Shown here: positions 23,164-33,203 of the stretch, in pieces
Layout of the letters: every line of letters starts with the position of its first letter
Numbering within the stretch: the first letter of the stretch is position 1
Assembly (NCBI GenBank): GCA_031772625.1
Contig: CM062820.1
Coordinates: forward strand, 310,248,840 to 310,312,839
DNA: 64,000 nucleotides
Origin: Pinus tabuliformis
Taxonomy: Eukaryota; Streptophyta; Pinopsida; Pinales; Pinaceae
Direction: 5' to 3'
The notes under the pieces: model-generated
Seen by the model: the letters and a program-made list of their open reading frames with translations, nothing else
Told to the model about the DNA's origin: nothing
The model's database searches: none
Translations under genes and position numbers: made by a program

Positions 23164-24111
23164 TACATTCCCCCTTCTGAAAACTTCGTCCCGAAGTTAG
23201 AGCTTTTAGGTTCAAGGTTTTAATGGACATGACCTTTTTTTATCCAGGTCCCCAAGCTATTCAAACTCATCCTATCCTCCCTAATCTCTTCTGCTCCCAT
23301 CCTATCCGTCCTCTACTAGAGTATGCCATGGCGTCAATTTACTGACCTAACCATTCATAACACAAAGGTAACAGCGTCGGCTATACCGACCTGATTCCCA
23401 GTAGGCATCCGGCAGTCATCATCACACGTCTAGGGGAGCGTGACTCGCACAGTCCTCCCATGACTCCAGGATTCGGAGGATAAACGGTGGGTAACACCTC
23501 CACCCCTCCAGTAGAATCAGGGCTACTACCCTATCATAGAATCACTTTGAGCTTTAACTGATCTGAGGTTCTGTCATCACGTGGCCATCTCGAAAATTGG
23601 ATCAATTATCTGCAATCATAGTTTATCTGCCGGTTTATCTGCAATCTTACACTTACCCATGTATTTGTAAAATGTGCATCAGTATATTCGAAATAACTTA
23701 TGTATTATTTACATATGATACTACAACATAACATAATTTTGTCATTTTCTATGCATGTATTCTGACTTTTCTTTAGGATGTATTCACTTCATATCTTCCA
23801 TTTCAGTTGGTCATCTTTGACATGCATAAATAAAACAGATTTATATTGTTTTCAATTCCTACCAGAAGTAAAATCATTTAACGGCCTTAACATTACTTCA
23901 ACATTTATAATTTAGTAAAATAATCACATATATTGTTTTGGTATCCATGTACCAGCAGGAATTTAAACACATATTATTTTGGTATCCACGTACCAGCAGG
24001 AATTTAAACATATATTATGCCACAAGGTTTCATGTTTATCACTAATCATTCAAATGTTTTTGGGTCTCTGACAGTGGTGAAGTAAATATACTAAACATAG
24101 TGTAAAGTTCT
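23164..24111 (-). other. Element D 3' UTR and polypurine tract
   Basis: The polypurine tract (minus strand CAGAAGGGGGAATGTA, 23164-23179) borders the LTR. The rest of the 0.9-kb stretch is noncoding. A 41-bp tandem duplication (TTTTGGTATCCATGTACCAG, at 23936 and 23977) is present. Confidence 0.8.
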
Positions 24112-26805
24112 TCAAAATGGACATAAACTAGGGTATCTTTGACATATGCCTTCTGTATTCTCCCAAGTTGCTGATCCAGGACTATACTTGTCCCACTGGA
24201 CCTTAACTTGGTCCACCAGGCGGTTCCTCAGTTGACGAACTCTACGTTCCAGTATACGTAACGGTTCGACCGTTACGACTCCCTCGTCCGACACCTGCAA
24301 TTCTTTCCACTGGATGTTATGAGATAGATCAGCTACATAATGTCTTAATACAGAAACATGAAATACATTATGAATTCTATGCAGGTAAGGTGGCAGGGCA
24401 AGACGGTAGGCAACAGGTCCAACTCTTTCCACGACTTTAAACGGTCCTATAAATCGGGGTGACAGCTTTGTCCCTTTTCCGAATCGAATAGTACTTTTAT
24501 TTGGCTTGATGCGGACGAAGACCTGGTCCCCTACTTCATACCTCCTATCCGATCAGTGAGCATCAACATAACTCTTTTGTCTATCCTGTGCTTCCTTTAA
24601 TCGCTGTCTAATCTGTCTGACCTGCGCTTCCATTTCATGGATTAATTCTGGTCCTATTATCACTCGATCTTCTAACCTGTCCCAACTTAACGGTGTTCTG
24701 CACGGTCTGCCATATAAAGCTTCAAATGGAGGCATCCCAATCGAACTGTGGTAACTGTTGTTGTATGCGAATTCAACCAAGGGTAAATACTTTTCCCAGA
24801 GTGATTGCTGATCCATTACATACATTCGCAACATGTCTTCAAGTACTTGATTTACTCTTTCAGTTTGCCCATCAGTCTCAGGATGGTAAGCAGTGCTTAA
24901 ATTTAGCTGAGTACCTAAGGCTGTCTGCATGCACGTCCAGAATCTGGAAGTGAATCGCGAATCTCTATCGGATATAATCTTCTTAGGTACTCCATGAAAT
25001 CTGATAATTTCGTTTATGAATACTCGAGCCACGTCAGCAACATCATAAGTATCTCTTACCGGAATAAAATGGGCGCTTTTTGTTAATTTATCCACCACTA
25101 CCAGAATGGCATTGTGTCTTTGAGAAGTAAGAGGTAGTCCAGTGATAAAATCCATAGAGATGGTCTCCCATTTAGACATAGGTATGTCGTGGGGTTGTAA
25201 GAGGCCCGCAGGGTGACAATGATCTGCCTTTACTTGCTGACATTCCATACATTTTGCAACAAACTGAGTGATATCACGCTTCATGCCTGCCCAAAAGAAG
25301 AGTTTCTTGGTATCCGCATACATTTTCCCTACTCCAGGATGAGCACAATATACTGCTTTGTGAGCTTCCCTGAGGATGGTATCTCGAAGATCTTTATCAT
25401 CAGGAATGTACATCCTTCCATGGAATCGTAAGATCCCATCGCTTTCTAATTCATAACCCTCAAACTTAGATTCTTTTGCCTTAATCCCCTCAAGACTTGC
25501 CCTCACCTTTAAATACCAGCTGTCTTTTATTAGACGATCTAGTACTCGTTGTCTTAAGTCCACTTTGATGGGTATGAGGGAAAATATCCGGGGTCTCCTG
25601 CTTAAGGCATCGGCTACCACATTTTCTTTTCCCTTAATATATGATATTCCGAAGTCATATTCGCTTAGGAATTCACTCCATCGCCTTTGTCTGGCATTTA
25701 AATCTCTTTGGGTGAACAAATATTGTAGACTTTGATGGTCGCTTTTAAGTGTAAAATGTCGTCCCACCAGATAGTGTCTCCAGATTTTTAAAGCTAGCAT
25801 TACAGCGGCCAATTCTAAATCGTGGGTAGCATAGAGTTCTTCATGAGGTTTTAGCTTTCTGGAAGCATAAGCTATCACTCCCTTATCCTGCATCAATACT
25901 GCACCCAGCCCCTGCTTGGATGCATCAGTACATACTGTAAAGTCTTTGCCCATATCAGGGACTCTTAGGATTGGTGCACTGGTGAGTAGTCTTTTGAGTT
26001 CAGAGAATGCTTTATTACATTCCTCGGTCCACTCATACTTAACACCTTTACGCTGAAGGGTTGTGATTGGCTTTGCGATTTTGGAGAATCCCTCCACAAA
26101 TCTCCGGTAATAACCTGCTAAGCCCATAAAGCTTCGTATCTCATGTGCATTTTTCGGTATTGGCCATTCCATGATCGCTTTTACCTTCTCAGGATCTATT
26201 GAAATCCCTTCACCTGATATGATGTGACCCAAATAATGAATCTCTTCCTGAAAGAAGGAACACTTGGACAGTTTTCCATATAACTGACGTTCTCTAATGC
26301 AGGACAATACTAACCGCAAATCCTCTTTATGCTCTTCTTCATTCTTGGAATATATGAGAATATCATTTAAAAAGACTTGTACAAATTTATCAAGATACTG
26401 ACGGAAAACACTGTTCATAAGATTCATGAATACGGCTGGCGCATTTGTTAACCCAAATGGTACCACAGTAAATTCATAGTGCCCAAAACGCGTCCGGAAT
26501 GCTGTCTTAGAGATATCATTTTCAGAAATCCTTAGCTGATGATACCCTGATCGAAGATCAATTTTTGAAAAGACAGAAGCTCCTTTCATTTGATCGAAAA
26601 GATCATCGATTCGCGGCATAGGGTATTGATTCTTTACTGTAGCTCGATTCAAGTCCCGATAGTCTATGCATAATCTTAAGGATCCATCTTTCTTCTTCAC
26701 AAAAATTACAGGAGCGCCCCAAGGTGAGGTACTGGGCCGAATAAGCCCTATATCGAGTAGTTCCTTCAACTGGATTTGCAATTCCTGAAGTTCTGGAGCT
26801 GTCAT
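24112..26805 (-). pseudogene. Element D pol: RT, RNase H, integrase, chromodomain
   Basis: Gypsy-type RT begins near 26805 ([26 protein letters not shown]). The catalytic box, about 26356-26376, reads FLNDILIYS where the family has F-x-DD: the first of the two Asp is Asn. RNase H follows ([34 protein letters not shown]). Integrase has its HHCC finger (HPGVGKMY ... CMECQQVK) and an intact D-D-E triad ([23 protein letters not shown]). One in-frame TGA at 24550-24552, from a CGA Arg codon, separates integrase from the tail. The tail continues to a carboxyl chromodomain-like segment (RILERRVRQLRN ... VQWDKY ... ATWE, about 24130-24270). Otherwise the frame is open for 750 codons, so D is fairly young. 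Confidence 0.93.
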
Positions 26806-28681
26806 TCAGAATTCTATAAGGCGTTTTAGAGATCGGTTGGGTACCTGGCTTTAATTCAATAGTGAGATCCAATTCTCTTACCGGGGGTAATCCAGGTAGT
26901 TCCTTTGGAAATACATCCGGGAACTCGGCCAACACCGGATATTGTTCTAAGGATGGTCCCTTTTCCTGGCTTACTTCGTGAATTGCATAAGCCTGACAAC
27001 CCTTTCTTAAACAACGCTTCACCTGCATTGCCGAAATGTAGCGCAAAGAAATTTCTCTCTTGATTCCTTGAATTTGGATTACTTCTCCCTCATCATTTAA
27101 GCCCAAAATCCTTTTTCCATAACAATCTACCCACGCTTGGTGAGCTTCCAGCCAATCCATACCTATGATAAGATCATACGTCCCTAGGGCGGTGACATAG
27201 ACTTTTAGTTTAGTCGAACAGACCCCTAGGTCAATTTTGCATTGATCCACACTCAAGCCTACGGTTTGGAGTTCTCCTGAGGCCATTTCCACTTGGTGGA
27301 AATCATTTTGTCTACGAGCTGCCAACCCACATTTGTTTAATGCAAATGACGAAATGAAACTATCCGTGGCACCAGTATCAAATAAGATTTTGAGTTTCAC
27401 ACCATTGATAATACCTGAAGATTCCACCACAGTGGATTGATGGGCTGCTTGGTCGTGGTTGACTACTGCATGAATTCTATGATTACTTCGCTTGGCTGAT
27501 ATCGGCTCCCTCCCAGTGCTTTGCAATATGTCCGATGACGCTTCTGGGCAGTTACGCTGGAAATGCGGCCCCCCACATCCCCAACAATTGAGCTGCGCTG
27601 ATCCTCTTGAATTGAGGTGAGAGTTTCTAGAGAACGAGCCGCGTCCTCCCATGTTGGTTCCTCTCGCACCCCTTCCTCTACTGGTAGTCCCTCGCGATGC
27701 CCATGGTCTGGTGTTGGATGATTCCGCAGCTATAGTGTTTACAGCCATGGGAACTCTTGTCCCCATACTTGGGGTAAACCTGTTGCCGTAAGGTGGCCTC
27801 GAGCTGCCTCCTCTGAAAAAGTTCCGAGGAGCCTTCCCTGGAAGTCCTGATTGTAAAGGCCCTGCTGGCCTTATATCCTTTTTGATTCCAAGGTGTTCTT
27901 CTGCATAACGGCTACATTCGACTGCCTCGGCTACAGATGATGGTTTCCACATACTTACCAAGGCTCTGATGCGAGGGTTTAACCCAAATATGAAGCGTTC
28001 AGCTTGACGTTCATCAGAGTCTAAGTAGGGAATGTATTTTACCAGCTCCATAAACCTTATTTCGTACTCTTCCACCGTTTTACTTCCCTGAATTAGTGTA
28101 TGAAAGGCTCTGGCTTGCTGCTGTTGAAAGTATGGAGGTAAATACTTCGCGCGGAACCTTTCCTCAAACAGATCCCAAGGAACGTTATCTGATGTAAGGT
28201 GTAGTTGCTTTTCCAGGTTTCCCCACCAAATCAGGGCACTTTCCTTTATTTGAAACACGGCAATTTTTGTTTTTGCTGAAGGCGAATATTCTCTTAACCT
28301 AAAGCACCGGTTCATCCCTTCCAACCATGCCTCAGCGCGTTCACCAGCTCGACCTCCCGAAAATTCTGGGAGTCTTATTTTCTGAAGCTCTCTAGAGATG
28401 TTTTCTCTCGATCCTCTGGGCTCCAAATTATGTGGTTCCGCTGAACTGGTGGCTACATGCTGAAATTCCTCTTTGTTTTTAGCCTTAGCTGATTCCTTTA
28501 ATGTCTCCAATAAGGCCTCCAAAGAGTTCATTATCACAGTCAACTCTGGCGTTGGAGCGTTTGATGTTGACGGTTGCCTTGGTGGTGACGAGGGTGATGG
28601 GGATGGCGATGGCGACGGTGGCGGCATTAATGGTGATGATGCTGCCTGATCACGTCGTCGTCGCTCATACGTCTTTACCAT
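26806..28681 (-). pseudogene. Element D gag and protease
   Basis: The likely start is ATG 28681 (MVKTYERRRRDQ). An in-frame extension to 28783 exists but looks like leader. A Pro/Ser-rich stretch is followed by the Retrotrans_gag domain (RLPEFSGGRAGERAEAWL, ALIWWGN), an Arg/Gly-rich basic region, and a zinc knuckle CWGCGGPHFQRNC at 27548-27590. The retropepsin active site LFDTGATDSF (about 27360-27390) and the IIGMDWLE motif (about 27150-27175) are intact. A 7-bp insertion (minus strand ATTCTGA, about 26807-26820) right after a TPYR segment throws the polyprotein out of frame at the protease/RT border; apart from this, gag-pro is open. Confidence 0.92.
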
Positions 28682-28683
28682 AG

Positions 28684-31600
28684 TAATGGTCCCTGAACAC
28701 AATAAAATGTATATATATAAAAAAAAAAATAATTTTGAGGCGGATAACCGAATTTTAACACACCAATTTCTTTGCAACTTCACATTTAAAAACGGGTATA
28801 GTTTTGCTATTTTTACCCGCTAGGCGGATCTTACTGGTACCGAGGTCAAGGAGGGTGGTCACGCGACCTCCTTGTCCTAATGCAGGGTTTTCTAAAAATG
28901 AATAATGCAGAAGTGTATGGTTATTAGCCCCTCAGGTAAGACATCTAAAGTTTATTTACCTAATAACATCCCCAAAACGAAAATGTTACGGTAACATAAC
29001 TGTCATACCTCAACCTGACTATAACATTTAAGGGGGTCATCTGTATCCATACCCCGAATATATTACAAGGATATGGATTAAATCTTTAGCTTGTATGTTT
29101 ACCAGCATTGACAACTTTGGCAATAAATTGCAAGCAGTTTGCTATTGGTTCTAACATGTTGGTGCCTCCACTGATTGGAGCATGAATTAGCTAATTTGAA
29201 ATTCCAAAAGTCAGAAGTAATCAACTCAGAAGTAGTTCTTCCTTCAGGTGATGGGAGTGTGCTAACTTATTGGTTTCCTGCCATGACAAAACATATGGCA
29301 GAATGTCACACCCTTATACAGATGAGCACTGATTTTAATGATTGCACAGATCAACACTACAGTTGCTCTGGGCAGAGGAATTTGAGGCACTTTTATAGCA
29401 CATTAAAATATATATTATTTCACAACAGTTTGATATATTAATATTGAACACCTAATGTGTGATATGAGCTGGCCATGGATTAAAACATGAACCACTATCA
29501 TAACATATAGTTTTTTTTTTTTTTTTTATCTTTTCAGAGAATAAAATGTACTGATGCATGCTTACATTAATGGCTACCATTATGCATACTTAATTTAATT
29601 GCTAAACTTAATTTTTTTAAGTATATGGCATTCATCCAGAATGATAACCGCCTATTTTAACGGCTTAGAGATGAAATTTAGTTTTTCAAAGACTATTTTG
29701 GCCAAAATCGGCCTGAGTTGGCATCCACCCATTTTGAAAAATCTCAGTCTTGAATCTTAATGTACTGTATATTTTTACAAATACCACTGGAGAAATCTGC
29801 GGTTGGTGCTTTAGAACCAGCTATCAAATGAAATGCTGAATACCATTAGTATTTATTTTACCGTTGTTATTGTCTCTATTCTTATCGTTGCCTCCCTTTA
29901 ATCTCAGACTTCACGGTTCTTACCAAGCCCCATATTTGTGCACATTTTATTTTGTTTTTGTAAGTCAAATTTCAATTTAGGCTCCTTACACAGAAGGCCA
30001 CCAAATCCTATCCTCACTGCCGATACATTAGGACCTCATGACAACTCTATATTTCAATCGCTATAAGTTGAAATAACCATACAAGTATCTCGTAGAAAAC
30101 AGCAGGTTCTGCTATCGAAGAGAAAAGTATCATACATTTGACATAAGGAGAAACTGCTCTCAACTATCAACCAGTGTTTGACAAAAGCAAACTACTGTAA
30201 GCGTCATTCATGAGATGGGAGGGAAGTTTTCAAACGGGTAGAGCAATAAAATGTGAACTGTGGCAATACTGCAAGTTCAGCGCAAAGGGAAATTCTCAAT
30301 AAAGAAATGCAATCCCTTGGTTCTTCCTTCTGAAAACAAGGCAGAACGTTTTGGCTAAGCAGTAACCAGATGGGGATAATATCACACCCTCCTAAGGACT
30401 TGCGTCCCAATGACTCGAGTAAATACAACATTGCAAGTGCAGGTACCTCCCTTGCTAATCAGGTATATCTCGACCCCTCTTGCAATTTAATATCACTAAC
30501 AATTTTTTTTTTTTTTTTTTTTTTTTAACTGTGATTAATTGTACTACATATTTGATATTTAATATCTTTGGGCGAGGCTTCCAATATCGTGTTTGCTGTT
30601 GTCTACTGTGATTTCCCTTAAAATTTTGTTGGGCACCCCATCATTGAGCCTCAGTAAAGCCTACTAAAACGGTAAAATGGCCTTTTGAAATACCCCTTTC
30701 AAAAGAAAACAATAAAGATAGATGGAATGTAAACATTCTGCAATATGAAGGTTTCCTGTCAATACTAGTAGATTCAATTGACAACGAAAACCTCTGAAGT
30801 ACTGAGAGATTAAAGGTAAAGATGCCTGAGATGTTGTTTTTGCATGCTTATTAGCTGACTGAAATTTATTTAAATGATGGTAGTGACAAAACTATATAGT
30901 AGAAACTACTACTAAACGGAGTCTAGGTTATGATGTAGAAATGTTAAAGCTTTAAGCTGCTTTAAATTGTAAAATCACAAGTTAAAGAAAATCATATCTA
31001 TCCATACGGTTTGGGTCTGAATTTTCTGTCAAGATTCAACTTATTTCCATATGTATGTTTCATGTATAGTATATACACATTGCCAGTGGAGTAAATATAA
31101 TACAGGAAAATCACTATAGGCGTGCAGAGAATTGCCAAAAGGCATCAGTCCTATAAAACTGACTAGCAAAACGGCACCTCCAGCAGAAATGAATATCCAC
31201 CGCATCCTTCAAATATGCTTCGAACTGATAATTTATAAACAATAAGTGCAGAGCCCAAAGCAATCAGCACAAGTAAAAGCAAGTGCATGGTCATTCAAAA
31301 TTTTAAAGTCGATGTTTACTAAGCTTAAAAATAATTTATTAATTTTAGTTCTAAGGTTTCTTATAATTATACGCTATCCATCATATTGTAGGTGATAATA
31401 TATATAACTGTTTTTAAATAATTTCCGCAGACGGATGGAATCACCGCCAAAATCCGCATCGGGCTTGCTCTGAGAACGCCGTTTTTATATTTTGGCCGCA
31501 AAGCTGTGTGCCGCCGGCGTTCCTACGTGGCAATTTCTTCCCGGGAATTACGAAGGGTTTATCTGCTTCATATTTCAATAATTGCAACTTAATTTTCTCG

Positions 31601-32173
31601 ATTTTAAAGTCTCCGTCGCCACCAGAGCCCCAGCCAGTACCTAACCGATGTTGTTAGGTTCGAGTGGACGCACAGGTGGACCACATCAACTCTTGTTTGT
31701 GACAGCAGGAATATTACGCCTCCAAAGTAACCCTTGTGGCACCTTGGTAAGGCGTAGCACTTATGGTTAAGAGGCTCTAGCCTGAAGGCAACGGCAACCA
31801 TAACCTTCGACGGAAAGCGTGCCCGTTTTAACACGCGGTCGATGAAGTTGCCGTAGTTACTGTGGCCGCCCTCATGAAATTTTGGCTCAGTAACGAGCAC
31901 CTTCTGCAGGGCTGGTATAACTGCATAATATGCGTTGCCCACACCAGGATTATGGTATAGTCTGCGTACTATTGCAGTCATAATTTGCAATGCCGCGGTA
32001 ATCATTGGTTTTATTTAGATTGCTCCATTGTTCGAATATGCCTTCGCCTTCTTTGAAGAACCTTCCGTGTTATAAAATTTTTGGTTTAAATAAATTTTAT
32101 GATCTAATTTGACGGCAGAAATCTCTCGAGAAAGCTATATTACATACAAAAGATTCTCTAAAACAGAATTGAA
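28684..32173. other. non-LTR-like sequence occupying the place of D's 5' LTR
   Basis: Expected here are an untranslated leader, a primer site and a 0.96-kb 5' LTR. None of the LTR landmarks (26-bp repeats, GGCGGTGGCCGCC block, TGTAAAAACG end) nor a TGATACCA-type primer site is seen. Instead there is ordinary AT-rich DNA with two long T-runs (29511-29527 and 30504-30526) and a more GC-rich part at 31430-32030 with a 133-codon ORF. The T-runs could be tails of minus-strand retroposed inserts. The boundary with true D leader is somewhere between 28690 and 29100. Confidence 0.55.
31604..32005 (-). CDS. 133-codon ORF of unknown origin inside D
   Basis: ATG at 32005 in good context, stop at 31604-31606, and an in-frame stop just upstream of the ATG. 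Base composition (near 50% GC) and the look of the translated product differ from the AT-rich surroundings and from all transposon proteins in the window. The first half looks helical (NPGVGNAYYAVIPALQKVL; then a GNFIDRVLKRA segment); the second half is Cys/His-containing without an evident motif. A faint likeness to the helical repeat of PACRG-type proteins (VG..YY...LP then a D-x-I-x-x-L helix) was noticed but cannot be tested here. It may be a captured host gene fragment, a retrocopy, or a chance frame. Confidence 0.3.
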   Translation of the reverse strand: MITAALQIMTAIVRRLYHNPGVGNAYYAVIPALQKVLVTEPKFHEGGHSNYGNFIDRVLKRARFPSKVMVAVAFRLEPLNHKCYALPRCHKGYFGGVIFLLSQTRVDVVHLCVHSNLTTSVRYWLGLWWRRRL

Positions 32174-32212
32174 TGTAACAACCCATTAATAAAATTTTAG
32201 ACTTTAAAACTT

Positions 32213-32258
<46 letters not shown>

Positions 32259-32297
32259 AAGTTTTAAAGTCTAAAATTTTATTAATGGGTTGTTACA
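32174..32297. repeat. perfect palindrome of the D LTR end around a TA run
   Basis: The left arm 32174-32220 (TGTAACAACCCATTAATAAA...) is the exact reverse complement of the right arm 32251-32297 over 47 bp; the arms are separated by a self-complementary TA run. The right arm is the true 5' tip of element D, next to its target duplication CTTAC. The left arm is an inverted copy of the same tip, in place of the remaining LTR. Confidence 0.93.
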
Positions 32298-32411
32298 CTT
32301 ACCCATCCAGATATTTCTAAATTTATCCTTGAGCACATCTGCGCCTTAAACCTGTTCTTGAGGTCGAAACACAGGTGCTGGTCTTCACTCAGAGACGTGG
32401 CTCTGATACCA
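32298..32411 (-). other. Element A leader with initiator-Met primer site
   Basis: The minus strand reads TGGTATCAGAGCC immediately after the 5' LTR end (plus 32399-32411), the standard copia primer site. The remaining about 100 bp is leader and possibly the very start of gag; D inserted at its left end. The amino-terminal half of A's gag is not found, so A had already lost it or it was lost with D's insertion. Confidence 0.85.
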
Positions 32412-33198
32412 TGTTAGTTTTCTTAAAACTCAGCAATCTAATCTGTGAATTATTCTAAGCAAAGAGATGAAAACTGAACTTTAACTTTAACCCACAAATA
32501 CATTAAGTTTACTAACTAGCATGTAGCGGAAATAAGGAACAAATGAAGACAAACACACCATAAAACCATACACAACAAATTTACCCAGGAAACCCCAATT
32601 GGGGAAAACCTGCAAACTTGGTGTTCTTCTTATTATGCTCAGCAAAGTCTTCAGAAAAAATGATTACAAATGTGAGGGAAAACTTCCCTTTACTCAGCTA
32701 ATCCTCTGTGCAAGTTATCTGCACACTTCTCACCAACTCAGCCTCCCTTTTGCGCACTATATGAACTCGTACAGGCTTGTACGACCCTTCAGCCCCTAGT
32801 TGAAGTCTGCGCTGGCTGGAAATGATCTGAAGCTGAATTGGCCTCTCTTTCTCCCTCAATCTGCACTGATCTGAAGACCTAGGCTGTGAAAAGAAACCCC
32901 TTCTCTTTTTCTGAGCAGAACACCAAGCTCTCCAGTGCATAGTGACCAAGTCTGTGCCCGTTTTTTGCTCTTAGAAGTTGACTTGGTCCAACCAGTCCCA
33001 TGAAGCGCCGAGATCAAGTCTCCCTGGATGGCTGAGATTGCTCCAATTCTTGACTATAGGAAAATTTATCCTAAGTCAAGGAATAATAAAAAAGTAAATC
33101 TGTGCCTTGGTTGGAGGTCCCACTTGTGGATCCCTCTGCCAAATTTAGTGCATCTGCTAAATTTAGCTGAACCCCTCCTCCTCTAACTCCATTTAACA
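32412..33198 (-). repeat. Element A 5' LTR
   Basis: 787 bp, homologous along its length to 2522-3317. Placed as 5' LTR because the primer site borders its left edge. Right flank TATTA (33199-33203) repeats the left flank of the 3' LTR. Confidence 0.93.
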
Positions 33199-33203
33199 TA
33201 TTA

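Larger units (their letters stand above)
22201..32297 (-). mobile_element. Element D: chromodomain Ty3/gypsy retrotransposon inserted in A gag, with aberrant 5' end
   Basis: Outer ends are TGTAAAAACG (22201) and GGGTTGTTACA (32297), flanked by a perfect duplication CTTAC (22196-22200 and 32298-32302). The 3' LTR (22201-23163) and the gag-pro-RT-RH-IN-chromodomain reading (24112-28681) are well preserved. The 5' LTR is represented only by about 75 bp at 32221-32297. About 3.4 kb of unrelated sequence lies between the gag leader and that remnant, and no primer site was found. The carboxyl chromodomain-like segment and the domain order place it with plant chromoviruses (Tekay/Del-like), which is a family-level inference. 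Confidence 0.85.
2522..33198 (-). mobile_element. Element A: Ty1/copia LTR retrotransposon split by three nested insertions
   Basis: A copia element on the minus strand. Its 3' LTR is 2522-3317 and its 5' LTR 32412-33198; both read TGTTA...TAACA on the plus strand. The flanks carry a perfect 5-bp duplication, TATTA (2517-2521 and 33199-33203). The internal region lies in four pieces: 3318-4583 (RT, RNase H), 14704-15391 (integrase-RT linker and start of RT), 20418-22200 (end of gag, protease, integrase) and 32298-32411 (leader and primer site). Elements B, C and D sit in the gaps, each with its own target-site duplication. Without the insertions A is about 5.4 kb. In-frame stops, frameshifts and a lost integrase Asp show it is dead. 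Domain order gag-PR-IN-RT-RH is that of Ty1/copia. Confidence 0.93.
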
